From Narthecium ossifragum (taxonomy: Eukaryota; Streptophyta; Magnoliopsida; Dioscoreales; Nartheciaceae): 64,000 nucleotides of DNA. The stretch is taken from positions 14,896,615 through 14,960,614 of the forward strand of contig OY986969.1 in assembly GCA_963920575.1 (NCBI GenBank), given 5' to 3'. The notes under the pieces are model-generated. The model was given only the letters and a program-made list of their open reading frames with translations. It made no database searches and was not told the origin of the DNA. The translations under genes and the position numbers were made by a program. This document shows positions 31,835 to 43,218 of the stretch, in pieces (position 1 is the stretch's first letter; every line of letters starts with the position of its first letter).

Positions 31835-31886
31835 GCTAGGTCTCTATTTTTGTGGTGTAACAGCCCTTAGAGGATCCTAAATCAAA

Positions 31887-32720
31887 ATGAAAATCATAGA
31901 GGGATAATCTACCAATAGGCCACTCTACTTTAATAGAACAAATCACACCTATTGGAAAACCAAAATGGAAATTTTCATTCAATTCATGGACTATGATGCA
32001 TGGATGATAATAGAAGATGGAGATTCTATCCTTTTAAAAATCATTGAGGGAAAGGAAGTTCCAAAAGCTAAGAATGAATATACTCCTACTGATTTTAGGA
32101 AACTTCAAGTAAATGCCAAGGCTAAAAACTTTCTATTTTGTGCCCTTAGCCTTGATGAATTCAATAAAATTTCTGCATGTAAAACGGCTAAGGAAATGTG
32201 GGAAAAACTTGAAGTTACCTATCAGGGAACAAGCCGAGTTAAGGAGTCTAAGATTAGCATGCTTGTTAATGATTATGAGCTATTCTCTATGAAGGATGAT
32301 GAGAATATAAATGAAATGTTTACTCGCTTTACCGATATTATAAATGTTCTTGATTCTCTTGGTTAAAGCTATTCTAATGATGAGATGGTAAGAAAGATCC
32401 TTACGTGTCTACCTAAGACATGGGATCCCTAGGTGACAGCAATCGAAGAAGCTAAAGATTTAACTAAGTTGTCCCTTGATGAGCTAATGGGTTCTCTCAT
32501 GATATATGAGATGAACATGGAGAGGAGCAATGATGGAGAAAGAAAGAAAAAGAAAACCATTGCTTTCAAGTCAACATACAAAGATTCATCTGACTCAAGC
32601 GATGAAGATGATGATGAGGAGATGCAAAAGATCACAAGAAGAATCCAACGAATCATCAAGAATCAAGGAAAGAAAAACCCCAAAAGTGACAAAAGGAAAC
32701 TCCTCTTCTTACTTAAATAA
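31887..32720 (+). pseudogene. Copia gag pseudogene, family of the 50732 element
   Basis: The ATG at 31887 gives MKIIEG, then a stop, then STNRPLYFNRTNHTYWKTK. In the same frame come NAKAKNFLFCALSLDEFNK, EMWEKLEVTYQGTSR and NEMFTRFTDIINVLDSLG. Further in-frame stops follow: TAA after DSLG and TAG after TWDP. Then LTKLSLDELMGSL and an acidic/lysine-rich tail. It ends before the zinc knuckle at about 32720. It is clearly homologous to the better-preserved gag at 51897-52949 and is not functional. Confidence 0.85.
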
Positions 32721-33893
32721 AATTAGTAGACAACAACTGGTGAGATTTTGAGCCTTTAGACTGACACATTCATATCAGTCTCACTATTTTCTTTCATGAG
32801 AGATATTCTTCCATGGATTTGTTTCTCTAGAAGTTGCCTTGATTCTATTTGAGGTCACATTGACACATGCATACATGAACATGAGTAAGACCATTTTTGT
32901 TATAAGCTACGTAAGCCAAATAGCCTAGCTTGTAATTCATTTTTCTTTTGCTAAACTCCTTTCAAACACAATGCCTTTACCCAAGCCGTAGAACTAGTGG
33001 AGCATTATCCATCATTATGATATGTATGGGTGTGCAAGTTTCAAGTGTGGGGGTGGTTGGATTTGTAGTATGGCTGTGATTGAAAAATTGGAACATGGAA
33101 CATGTTTTCATTCTCAATTCGTGAGTTCGACTGTCTCTGGAAAAAAAAACAAAGAAAAAATCAGAAAAGGAAATGAAAGAAAAGAAGAAGAAGAAAAAAA
33201 AAGCGGAGGAAATAGTTTTTCATATTACAAAGTGTTCATAATGCCTCCTAATACTCCAAGAAAGGGGTATGTTTATGTATGATTTCTGCAAAGGTGGAAG
33301 TTTTTTAAAAAGATTGTTCCCTGCTGCAATTAAAAAAAAAAAAAATTCTTTGAGCAATCTCTTTGTCAATGCAGCGAGGTTACATGGGTTGAGTATTTTG
33401 TGGCTAAATTGAAGAAAGTTGTTGAATGGAGTGATTGGTTATACATATCTTATTGATGCAATTTGCCCCATTACTTCTGTTGGCTTTTGAGCTACATTCC
33501 CAAATATTTCTCACCTTGATCCTAAACCCTGTTATAACCCTTGGAAGTCCTTATGATCAATGTTATGCTTGTGATTCTAATGGTGGAGAATGAGAAAATA
33601 TGCAAGCCTATAGTAGATCATTTTCATTGGAATGAATTTGAGTGAAACACATACCCTTAAAACACATGAGAGTTGAGTGTTAATTTCCGTGAGGGTCTAC
33701 TTATTTGAGTTTTCTCCATCTTCAAGTGAAAATGCTTACAGATTGATCTTAGGATGTTCATGAATATTTGTTCATGATATGTTATGAGTTTTGAAGAAGT
33801 TGGTTGTTCTTTGTTGATGGCATTGCAACCTTGATATTCTGAGTGAGTTGCATTTTAGTTTTGCCTGAGGACGAGCAAAGGTTAAGTGTGTGA
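32721..33893 (+). mobile_element. 3' internal non-coding region of an Athila/Tat-like retrotransposon
   Basis: The phrases TTCAAGTGTGGGGGTGG (about 33038) and CTGAGGACGAGCAAAGGTTAAGTG (about 33865) are of the kind found between pol and the 3' LTR in Athila/Tat elements. No coding frame is evident in about 1.2 kb. Confidence 0.55.
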
Positions 33894-34378
33894 AAGGTTG
33901 CTTACCCGGTTACCTGGTTCGGCTACATGCTCTCCAGGCAAACACCGACACCTAGGTACCCCGGGTCTCACAACCCAACACCCTTAAAGGGCCAGCGTCC
34001 TCGCTGGCACAATCTGGCTAACAGACCTACATCCTACTCTGATACCATCTGTAACGGCCCCCGTCGTCCAGGGCCACCCAGGGTCTGCGGGCTCTGTCCA
34101 GGATGTACCCGAGGGCCCCGCCCAAAACAATATTGTCCGCTTTTGGCTCACCGTAGATTTGGAAAAACTTCCCAGCAGGTCACCCATCGTGCCAACTTCG
34201 AGCAGGCTTAATATTAGAGTTTGCAGACGGATCACTGCCATCAAGGCTTTAAAACATGTTTTGTCTTATAAGAGTTACTAATATACTTATTATCTATGTG
34301 GGGTTGGTTACCCGGTTATCTGGTTCGACCACATGCCCTCCAGGCAAACATCGACACCCAGGTACCCCGGGTCTCACA
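33894..34378 (-). mobile_element. Cassandra-like TRIM retrotransposon, 3' LTR truncated
   Basis: On the minus strand: a 5' LTR of 329 bp (34378 down to 34050, starting TGTGAGACCCGGGG, ending GGCCGTTACA), then a tRNA-Met type primer site TGGTATCAGAGTAGG (complement of 34033-34047). About 60 bp of internal sequence follow, then the first 78 bp or so of the 3' LTR (33972 to 33894). No coding sequence. The LTR contains a 5S rRNA-like segment, the hallmark of Cassandra TRIMs. Confidence 0.8.
34165..34210 (-). other. 5S rRNA-like segment in the TRIM LTR
   Basis: The minus strand reads TTAAGCCTGCTCG ... GATGGGTGACCTGCTGGGAAG. Plant 5S rRNA has TTAAGCGTGCTTGG ... GGATGGGTGACCTCCTGGGAAG in the same order, but about 10 bases between them are missing or changed. 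Confidence 0.75.
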
Positions 34379-34921
34379 AGAAGTATTATAGATTTCTTTA
34401 TTTGAGATTGGGTGAGGGTTCATTCCCTAATCTTGCAGGATCTACGAATGAATGAGTTTATGTCAAAGCCGGGTTCAAGGTAAGTCAATTCTTGGTTCAT
34501 AATTGTTTTTCAAAGCTTAATGGATTCTTGAATAACACTCAGTTATGGGTACATTAGCAAGGGTTAATTGAGGGTATTTGGTGAAGACCGCGATCAAACG
34601 GATCATCATACCGGAAGAACCAACCCTTGGAATTAAACTGAGATTTCGTTGATTCAATGTATAGAATGAGGATGTTATGGTGAAATCGGAACCTTAGTTT
34701 TCATCTATTATATTTAAATTGTTTTCTTATTTCGGTATTAGATCTTCTATTTTCATTACTTCGTATTTCTTACTTCACTTTTCTTATTTTCTTTACTTTC
34801 CGTTCTTCTTTAGTATTTAACTCTAATAATCTTTATAAATCTCTGTGGGTACAATACTCGTCTTAGTGCTATACTGATCACACCGATTCGTATACTTGCG
34901 AGATATAAAATTTATTCATCA
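34379..34921 (+). repeat. 3' part of the Athila-like LTR
   Basis: Colinear with the reverse complement of 39683-39900 and 37593-37921 (AGTTTATGTCAAAGCCGGGTTCAAG, CTTAATGGATTCTTGA, GTATACTTGCGAGATATAAAATTTATTCATCA). It is probably the continuation of 28049-29098. Confidence 0.75.
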
Positions 34922-35435
34922 CGTCCCTTATAGGCTTGGCATCCTCTTCCAGCATAATACGATGCATGCACATTGTAGGACTTACTCCTTTAATATCTGC
35001 AATTGTCCGGCGTATTGCAGTCTTATGCTCCCTAAGAACTCTCAATAATATTTCCTCTTCTAATGGAGTAATGCCAGAAGCAATAAACACAGGAAGGGTT
35101 TCATTCTCATCAAGATATATATATTTTAGATTACAAGGAAGAGGTTTTAACTCAAGCTTTGGTGGGGAGACTGTTGATGAAACCATTTTAGAATGAGGGA
35201 TGTTTAGCATGTCTAACCGAGATCCACTAGGGGGGTATGGCTGCAATACCAAAAAGGCTGCCATGATCTCCATTGCTCCATCATAATTGTGCAAGTCATC
35301 CTCCACCATTATCAATGCCGCTTCCAATGCAGTCTTAACTTGCTCCTGCATTAAATTAGAAAATACCAATGAATCTAAGACATCTTTTGAGAAACAATCA
35401 AAAGTGTTAGAGGGATACGACATAGAATCAAACAC
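34922..35435 (-). pseudogene. Athila-like pol: start of the reverse transcriptase region
   Basis: The minus-strand frame reads LELKPLPCNLKYIYLDEN, LPVFIASGITPLEEE, LLRVLREHKTAI, TIADIKGVSPTMCMHRIML and EEDAKP. This is the stretch just before the RT palm domain in Athila/Tat pol. It stops at 34922, where an LTR of opposite orientation begins, so the catalytic RT is gone. One or two frames break it from the protease part to the right. Confidence 0.85.
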
Positions 35436-35495
35436 TTTAAATTAAAATAATTTTACCTAGGGCTGTCATGTTGAGCTTACCATCCTGCACATTAA

Positions 35496-35957
35496 TCATA
35501 GTCTTGGTTGTAGCCATGAATGGACGTCCCAGCAAAATAGGTAAATCTCTATGAAAATGTCCACTACAATGTCTAATGGATACTTAATTGAACGATTTGC
35601 AGGTTGTAGAGACATAGTAGTAGGTTTTAATTGACTCACACTTAACTGAAGAAAAACAGAGTAAGGCATCAAATTAACACTAGCTCCTAAGTCAAGCATT
35701 TCCTCCTCTATTTTTATATCACCAACAATGTTAAAACTCCCTGGATCCTTGAGCATGTGTAGCAGCTTCCTTTGTAGCGCTGAGCTTATCATCTCTGAAA
35801 CCATAACCTTTTCATGAGGTTCATAGTTATGCTTATACGTACTTAATTCCTTGAAGAATTTTGGAAAGGCTGGCATGTTCCTGATCACATCAAGCATTGG
35901 TAAGTTCACATTAACCTTAGATAGAATATCATAAATTTCAAAATATAACTTATCCAT
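35496..35957 (-). pseudogene. Athila-like aspartic protease region
   Basis: The minus strand reads PGSFNIVGDIKIEEEMLDLG then ASVNLMPYSVFLQL, LKPTTMSLQPANRSIKYP and DIVVDIFIEI. The DLGAS motif is the retroviral-type aspartic protease signature in this lineage. Upstream, MPAFPKFFKELSTYK is the usual linker. The end is frameshifted relative to the RT part at 34922-35435. Confidence 0.85.
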
Positions 35958-36265
35958 TTTGGTTTTCTTTAAGCAGCTTGGAAAAGCAACTGAAATTTCA
36001 CATATGGCGCAGGAGTGCTGTGATGAACCTTGGGAACTGAAATTGCTCTCTTTTCATGCTCAAAAGTAGATGTGGCCAGCAATGGCCTTTTAGAGAGGTC
36101 CTCCCTCTCGACTTCCTCAATTGTATCATCAATACACTCATCAGTAACTTTAAGATTAATCTTATTATCAATTATCTTACCTGAACGAAGAACTGTAATT
36201 GATTTTGTTTACTCAGGTTGGCTTGAAAATTTGCATGGAATATGGGCTCTTATAGCATCCGCAAG

Positions 36266-37543
36266 CTATCCCACTTGAACTTCCAACTTCCTAATGGATG
36301 TTGTAGCATTGTTCAGTGCTGCTTCATGTTGAACAATGGCCGAATCTTGTTGTTCCTTCTTTGAGTCTATCTTCTGCATAAAAGCTAACATAGTCGCTTC
36401 CAAAGACGACTTAACATGTGGGTTAGATTGATTAGCAGTGGGCATAGTAGCATTAGCAGTATTTTTCCTTGAAAAATTCGGATGCTCCCTCCAACCAGGA
36501 TTGTAAGTATTTCCAAAAGGATCAAATCTAGGTCTCGGGTTGTTGGAATTCATGAAATTAGCTTGTTGTTGCACATACTCAGGAAAATCACTATCAGAAG
36601 GACATGAGTCAAACCTATGACTAGTAATATTGCAAATTGAACAAACGTCAACCAGTTTGGCTTGTGTGGACATCATCACATCCATCTTCTTGTTGAGGGC
36701 TACGATTTGCCTTGCCATATCATCGTTCTGGTTCAGCTCATAGATGCCTTTCGATTTATTCCTTGTATCTCTTTGCTGCAAGTTCGATCCAACATCTCAT
36801 AAATCTCATATGCCTATTCTGGTGTATTTTGGAACATTGCTCCACCTGCAGCATTATCTGCCATAGTTTGACAAGGAAGGTTTAGTCCATCATAAACAAT
36901 ATTGCATCTGATTTTCTAAAGAGTAATTATGATGGGAGCATTGCATCATAAGCATCTTAAATCTATTTCATGCTTCATGGAAGGGTTCTCCATAAGCTTG
37001 CTGAAAATTTGGAATTTGCCTCCTCAAGTTGGTAGTCATGGCATGAGAGTAAAATTTACTGACAAACTTGTTGTAAATTGAATCCCAATCAGTGAGTGAT
37101 TCATGAGGCAATGACATCAGCCATCTCTTCGCTTTATCCTTCAGGGTATAAGGAAAATATCGCATCCTCAGTTGATCTTTAGTAATTCCACCTAGAGAAA
37201 AGTTCTATATAGTAGGATAATAATATTTCACAAAAGTCAGTGCATCTTCAGAGCGTAAACCATGAAATTTAGGAAGCATAGAAAAATGTAGATTTTTTAG
37301 TTCATAATTTCTAGCCTCGGTTGGTAACGTGATGCACAAAGGTGAGGTAGAAATAGTAGGCCTCGCATACTCCTCCAAAGGACGTGCATTGTTATTAACC
37401 TGCATTTTCTCTAGTTCCTTCTCTTGAACTTCTATATCTGGTGTAGACATGCTACCTTCGTTAGACCTCTTCTTCCTCCCAATTTGATCTTCTTTATCGT
37501 TCAAGGACAGCAACTTTTCTTTCAATGATCGACGACCTTGCAT
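36266..37543 (-). pseudogene. Athila-like gag, broken into several frames
   Basis: On the minus strand: an N-terminal part ending at 37205 (ARPTISTSPLCITLPTEARN, NLHFSMLPKFHGLRSEDALT), the Retrotrans_gag fold at 37165-36968 (MRYFPYTLKDKAKRWLMSLP, KFVSKFYSHAMTTNLRRQI), and a C-terminal part at 36781-36266 with a CxxC...H...C knuckle (CSICNITSHRFDSC) and NTYNPGWREHPNFS. Frames change between the parts and several stops intervene. The gag lies between the primer site and the protease, as expected for a minus-strand element. Confidence 0.85.
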
Positions 37544-37568
37544 TCACCACTAATAAACTTTAATCAAA

Positions 37569-37586
37569 TCCCCGGCAACGGCGTCA
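37569..37586 (-). other. Primer binding site of the Athila-like element
   Basis: The minus strand reads TGACGCCGTTGCCGGGGA, one base from TGGCGCCGTTGCCGGGGA, the site common in Athila/Tat elements. It lies 6 bp from the LTR end. Confidence 0.85.
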
Positions 37587-37921
37587 TAAACTTGATGAAT
37601 AAATTTTATATCTCACAAGTATACGATTCGGAGAAATCAATACAGCAGCGAGACGAGTATCGTACCAACAAATATTTGCAGAGATTACCAGAGTAAAAGG
37701 CTAAAGAAGAACAGAAAGTTAAGAAAGTAAGAAAGTGAAGTAAGAAGCAAGAAGTGCGGAAAGTAATATATCTAACAATGAAGCAAGAAAACGATAGAAA
37801 TATGAGAGATGAAGACTAAGGTTCCGATTTCACCAACATTCTCATTCTATGCATTGAATCAGCAAAATCTCAATTTAATTCCAAGGGTTCGTTCTTTCAA
37901 TATCATGATGATTCGTTCGAT

Positions 37922-39682
37922 TGATAGCTTGAGAACGTGTCATTAAATCCGATGCAAACTCAATCAAAAATAAAATTTATAAACCCTTATTCAAAATACT
38001 AAACTATGGGATAGAATAGGGAGGAAATACGGGATCGAACCATAGGGAAAACTTTGATTACGAAGGAGAAACCAGAATTAAATCTCGAAACTCTAAACCT
38101 AAAGCGAAAATGATTGATTTGGGATTTTAGAAACTGATTAATTAAAACTAGTTAAGAAAGCAATGTAAAAAGATTGAAATATATTAATAAGAGAAAACCT
38201 AGGGATTACTCAATCCACTTTAGTTTCAATTCCTGTATTCTCTAATTATCCTCTTGTTTTCTTATCTAGATATTATAGATTCATAGTTTCTTAAGCTTAC
38301 ATGAATCCCTAAAATAAGGTGAGTGTTTTTCAAAGGCATAATTTATCTTCGATTAGCATAGATTGTCTTCGGGGTAACCTTAGCACAACATATCATCACT
38401 AAGTATAAAACATCTCATCGGTTATTCACAAACCACATAAAAACCATCTTATAGATCTCTACTATCAATCACCGAAATCAAGTAGGTCTAAAAATACGTC
38501 AAGGAACTCTGTTCCCTCAACTCTTTTATCATTAAAACATATCTATAAGATCATGTCCAGAAAAAGAACACAAGTATCAAACTAGAAAATACAAAGAAGA
38601 TCTACTAGGGTGTTTGGTTGCTTGTATTAGCTGATGCATGCATGAGCTAATGCAGACCAGTGTTTGGTTGGCCACTGCAATAACTGATGCATGCATTAAC
38701 TAATACAAAAGGTTGTTTGGTTGGCCACTGCATTAACTGATGCATGCATCAGTTAATGCAAAAAGGGCCTCAAATGCTGCATTAGCAAAAACAGTCATTT
38801 TGGCCGTTTTTGCTAATGTAGCATTGCATTAGCAGATGCAATGCAATGCATTGCTTTAATAGATGCAATGCACTGTATTGAGCAATGCACTGCATTAGCT
38901 AATGCAAGCAACCAAACGCCCCCTAAAGCTTCATGAGATCCCTAAGTATAGAAATTAGCCACTCATCTTTGTGATGGAAGCCATAGATTCGATGAAGAAC
39001 GATTGGGATTCACGCCGCGACTCTATCTTCTCCAGAAAATCTTCCAAACCCTAATTCTCTCTTTTCTCTATGGGGACTTCCAATTTTGGGCCAGCAAACA
39101 CCTTCTTATAGGTGTATTCTCGGAATTAGGGTTATGGCTAAATTGGACTCCTACTACAACTCGGATTCCTTGGATTAATTCCTGGCTGTCCTATTCTGGT
39201 CGCAACTGGATCCAATCAAGCCAGATTTTTGAAATGTGCTCAACATGAAAGATGTAGATTAGGAAGTCGTCTGTCCTATCCCAAAGATTTGACATTATTT
39301 TGACTTATGTGGATTAGTTGGCGAATATTCTCCTGAACGTCGACGGACCAGTTTCCCAGCATCTGTTTATCTTCATAGCCTTTAAAACTGGTATTAATTT
39401 GTCAGGAATCTTGCAAAATGTCCAACATGAAAGTTGTTCGTCTTGATGTCTTCTAAAGGTCCTCCAAATTTAAGGAATTTAGAATTTAGCTAGAGAATTT
39501 GACGAATTCTTTTCAAACTGCCAACGGAGCGGCGTAATTTCCACATATTAGTCTGTTTCTGTATTTTCTAACTTGAATCTTCATTAAACCTGAAATCAAC
39601 TAACAAACTATCAAATATATACACTCTCGGGTTAACAAATGTAAATTAAGGGGTTTAAGTATGAATATTTAGTGACTGATCA
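37922..39682 (-). mobile_element. Solo LTR of the TGAT...CA family nested in the Athila-like LTR
   Basis: Plus-strand ends are TGATAGCTTGAG and GTGACTGATCA. It is homologous throughout to 47299-48602 (GCAAACTCAATCAAAAATAAAATTTATAA; AAACCTGAAATCAA). It carries a MITE at 38608-38922. No clear target duplication remains. Confidence 0.75.
38608..38922. mobile_element. Harbinger- or hAT-like MITE, about 315 bp
   Basis: Inverted ends GGGTGTTTGGTTGCTTG and CAAGCAACCAAACGCCCC, flanked by CTA on both sides (38605-38607 and 38923-38925), suggesting a 3-bp duplication as in PIF/Harbinger. Inside are two copies of GTTTGGTTGGCCACTGCA and many GATGCATGCAT and TGCATTAGC phrases. It has no ORF. Confidence 0.75.
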
Positions 39683-40860
39683 CATACCGCAGTGTCACCA
39701 AGTATCCTTAACGAATCCTAACTAATGAATCCATAGCTAAGTGTCAATCAAGAATCCATTAAGTTCTGAAGAACAATCATGAACCCCGAATGTCTCCGCT
39801 TGAACCCGGCTTCGACATAAACTCATGCATTCATAGATCATCTAAGAGTAGGGATAAACCCTCACCTAATCTCACACCAGACAATCTACAATACCTCTAC
39901 TAGCCAAATAAAAGCATTAAGATCTCAGTTATAATAATGAAGGAAACAAGGAATATAAATTGATTAAACAAGTTGACTCAATAACAACAGACTAAACATC
40001 GGTACCTTAGCAAGGAAATTAGCCACTCATGTGCAGTATGTAGACAACCAAAGTGCTCTTAGGAATCATATTATAGCAAAGAATAAAGATAGAAAACAAC
40101 TCTCTACAACTTTCACCTCTCATCGTCTCTCAGCTGCCTTTCTCCCCCTTCTATAACCAGTCTTTCTTCTTTGCAAACACCGCCATCCCCACAGGAAATT
40201 TTCGTACTGAAACTTGATGCCCAGTTTTCTCCATTCAAATAATTCTTTTTGGGAAAGTCATCAACAGGAACGTTGTAGGTCCTCTTAGCTTTCCGCGGAC
40301 ACCAAGATCACCCAATTTGGAAATTTGTAATAAAAGTTATGCCCAAAATATCGAACACTATTCCATAAAATCGGAGGATGGATTGTCAAAAGATGCATAT
40401 TAACTTCCTTATTTCAATTAGAATTTGGACTTTAGTTATCTTTCCATATCCATCGACCTCCGGCCTCTTCTGGACAATTGTTAACCAATCAACAATTGAA
40501 TTGACACCAAATATAATTGGCATGTCATGAGAATTCGGTATTACTTTCAGCACTACACCATTGGTACTAAAAATACTATAGCTTTCTCTAAAAAAATTCG
40601 AAATCACAAATCGTAAAATTTTCCAGAAACTAGACTTCTAGAGTTTTCTAATCATATATGGTACATCATCTAGTTCTTGATGACCAGGTATAGTTTACTA
40701 TTCGAAGCTGACCCATCTGCACATGTAGTTCATTTGACTTCCAATTCAAGATGCAACTTTTAGTAATCTTTTCACCTTCTTTGCTCCTTTTATCTCCTAT
40801 TTCTTGCATTTTTCAAACATGTTATTGAAGCAGCATAGAGGTGTACAAACAGTACTAAAG

Positions 40861-41463
40861 AGGTTGATTAAGGTTGACGAATCCAACAATTGGGCTGGTT
40901 ATAAGGCTGTTCAGAGTGTGATTTTATGCACTCATTAGTAGACTTAGCTTCTGCAGGCCGGACCTGCATGTATCTTAGTAGAAGACTCTTTGTAATCTTA
41001 GGAGTAGGACTTAGCTTTCGCAGGTCAGACCTGCATCCTTGTACTGTTGTCGTCAACTGCAGCCTCTTGATCCTTGTAAGTGATCGACAAAACCGTCCTC
41101 GGTGCCGTTATCCGTAATTAATAAAAAAAATTATCTTTCGATGGAGCCGATACCGGTGCCTTCAGATTAATTATTAGTGTTCTTTCTCCTTTTTGTAGTG
41201 TGTATTTTCGCTTCAAAACACCCTCTCTCGTAAATCGAAGAGGTTGGGAGAGCTCACGTCCCTATTCATCAAGATTTAAAGTGGTTTTGCTGATCTGGAT
41301 GAAAACTAGCGCGAACATTTTTGGCATGCCTGATGGGACCCAGTGTGCTTTGAAGTTGTGCCAGATGATGAAACGCTAAAAATTTTAGGCCAAAAAATGA
41401 CTTGGCGGCATCCTGTGAATGATCATAGGAGTCCAACAATATGGAGAAATGAGTTTATGAGTA
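40861..41463. other. Unassigned repeat-like sequence
   Basis: Contains two near copies of GACTTAGCTTnnGCAGGnCnGACCTGCAT (40945 and 41008). Probably retrotransposon leader sequence; no gene recognised. Confidence 0.35.
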
Positions 41464-42361
41464 ATGACTAAGGACATGTATATGATACTTCATCACGGCA
41501 AAGAGATAGCCATTTTCGTGGCTGCACAAATGGGTGGCGAAATGAATATTTTAGGCCAACTCAGGACTATACTACGAATGAATTTTGATACCATGGCCAA
41601 GAGCATATGCTTTATAAATGTCCAAGGCCAAATTTGTACAGTGATGGTGGGATGAATGTCTTTGAAAATATTGACCAAGGAGCCATCCCTTACACATCAT
41701 CATGGCCATCAGATAACTATTTCGATAGTTGGACGAATGATTTTGAAAAAAATGGCCAAGGACCTATCTCTTACATATCATCATGGCCAACAAATTGCTA
41801 CCTTGGTGGTTGGCTGAATGAGTGGAAAAATAAATATCCTAAGCCAACCCAAGAGTGTGCCATGAATGAGTCTAATATAGCTCGTGGTTTGGCTTTGCAA
41901 GCAACATTTAGGCAATACTTTTTATGCATTATTGCGTGAATTAGAAAAGATATTAGAGAAGAAATTAGAGAAGCGAATGGCTCATGTGTGCACAGTATAC
42001 TAAGGCAACGATGGAAGCCCAGCCCATTCCCTTACCTATTGTAGCCAAGGATGATATATTGCATAATCATCCTGAATTTCTTGAAGAACAAATGATGGAC
42101 ATTTATTCACAAAATATCGGCACAAAGGCGGAGCCGTTGAGTCATTTGACTCATAAGAAACCATGCATGGATTGTTTGGACCATGATGGTCAAAGGGAGA
42201 AGGTGGTACTTGATAAGAATTTCTCACCAAAACCAGTGAGAATGGAAGTGGCCACAGATGATTCAATAGGCCAAAAACCTCTAACATTCAAGTTGGAGAT
42301 GCATGAAAAAAATTTAAGTGATGAGGTTGAGATGGAAGATTTAATGAAAGAAAAATCCTAA
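41464..42361 (+). pseudogene. Decayed retroelement-like reading frames, family not recognised
   Basis: Reading frame 41607-41939 contains an internal repeat: YTSSWPSDNYFDSWTNDF and, about 30 residues on, YISSWPTNCYLGGWLNEW. The same frame upstream (GHVYDTSSRQRDSHFRGC, NEYFRPTQDYTTNEF) has one stop. A further open stretch at 41984-42361 ends DEVEMEDLMKEKS. The setting and style suggest the gag or pre-gag part of a retrotransposon, but no known domain was identified. Confidence 0.35.
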
Positions 42362-42712
42362 GTGATGAAATAGATGAAATCGTCCTCATCTTTCGACTCC
42401 AACATAGCCAAAGAAATTTCGGCATAATTTTCACATATGACCTCCAAATAGGTTGCTTTCACTATCGTTGGAAAGTTTATTCGAAAACCTACAAGTTTGC
42501 TAATGAACAGGAGTTTTCGAAGAGACCGGGGGCGGGGGGATGTACACCAAGTTTTTATACCCTCTGTTTGATGGCAATTTCATAAATAGATGAAATTGCC
42601 ATTTAATTGTCATCATCTCTCGACTCTGACATGACCAAAATTTTTGGCCATAACTTTCACATACGGCCTGTTTTAACTATCATTGGAAAGCTTATTCCAA
42701 AACCTAAAAGTG
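42362..42712. other. Non-coding retroelement-like sequence
   Basis: Two similar halves (TTTCACATATGACCTCCAAATAGG ... GGAAAGTTTATTCGAAAACCTA near 42430 and a variant near 42655) show a degenerate duplication. No gene. Confidence 0.35.
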
Positions 42713-43018
42713 TGGGGACTTGTACCTCAAAGCTAATCCGACCGTGTTAGTTCAAGTGTTTGATTTAATTGGTTTGGCTTGGTTGACATTATTGAATGAC
42801 CGCGGGTGATGGTTGCAACTCCAAGGTTATTTTGATAATTTGCCCTTACGGAGTTGGGTTTCACTCGTGTTAGAACACACGACATTGAGAGTGGTGTATG
42901 TGGTTGCTAGACCTCAATTTGGGCCTTTAATGTTTTCATTATGATAGTAGTTATCCCTATAAACCCCACCCCAAGAGCTTTAGATCCCCCCCCCCCCCCA
43001 CCCACCCCCCCCCCCCCC
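42713..43018 (+). repeat. TGTGAGGACC-family LTR start, running into the assembly gap
   Basis: TGTGGGGACTTGTACCTCAAAG ... GACCGTGTTAG ... CACTCGTGTTAGAACACACG follows the conserved start of this family. A C-rich tract (42987-43018) precedes the Ns. Confidence 0.65.
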
Positions 43019-43218
43019 NNNNNNNNNNNNNNNNNNNNNNNNNNNNNNNNNNNNNNNNNNNNNNNNNNNNNNNNNNNNNNNNNNNNNNNNNNNNNNNNNN
43101 NNNNNNNNNNNNNNNNNNNNNNNNNNNNNNNNNNNNNNNNNNNNNNNNNNNNNNNNNNNNNNNNNNNNNNNNNNNNNNNNNNNNNNNNNNNNNNNNNNNN
43201 NNNNNNNNNNNNNNNNNN
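43019..43218. other. Assembly gap, 200 N
   Basis: Exactly 200 undetermined bases next to a C homopolymer tract. Frames crossing it are meaningless. Confidence 0.99.

Larger units (their letters stand above)
37593..40860 (-). repeat. 5' LTR of the Athila-like element with a nested solo LTR
   Basis: LTR sequence occupies 37593-37921 and 39683 to about 40860. The two parts are colinear with the single LTR tract 34379-34921 plus 28395-29098. The segment 37922-39682 is inserted. The LTR's outer start near 40860 is approximate. Confidence 0.72.

Noticed and set aside
34165..34210. A genuine 5S rRNA gene
   Set aside because: Only a shortened 3' half is present and it lies within a TRIM LTR with primer site and terminal repeats.
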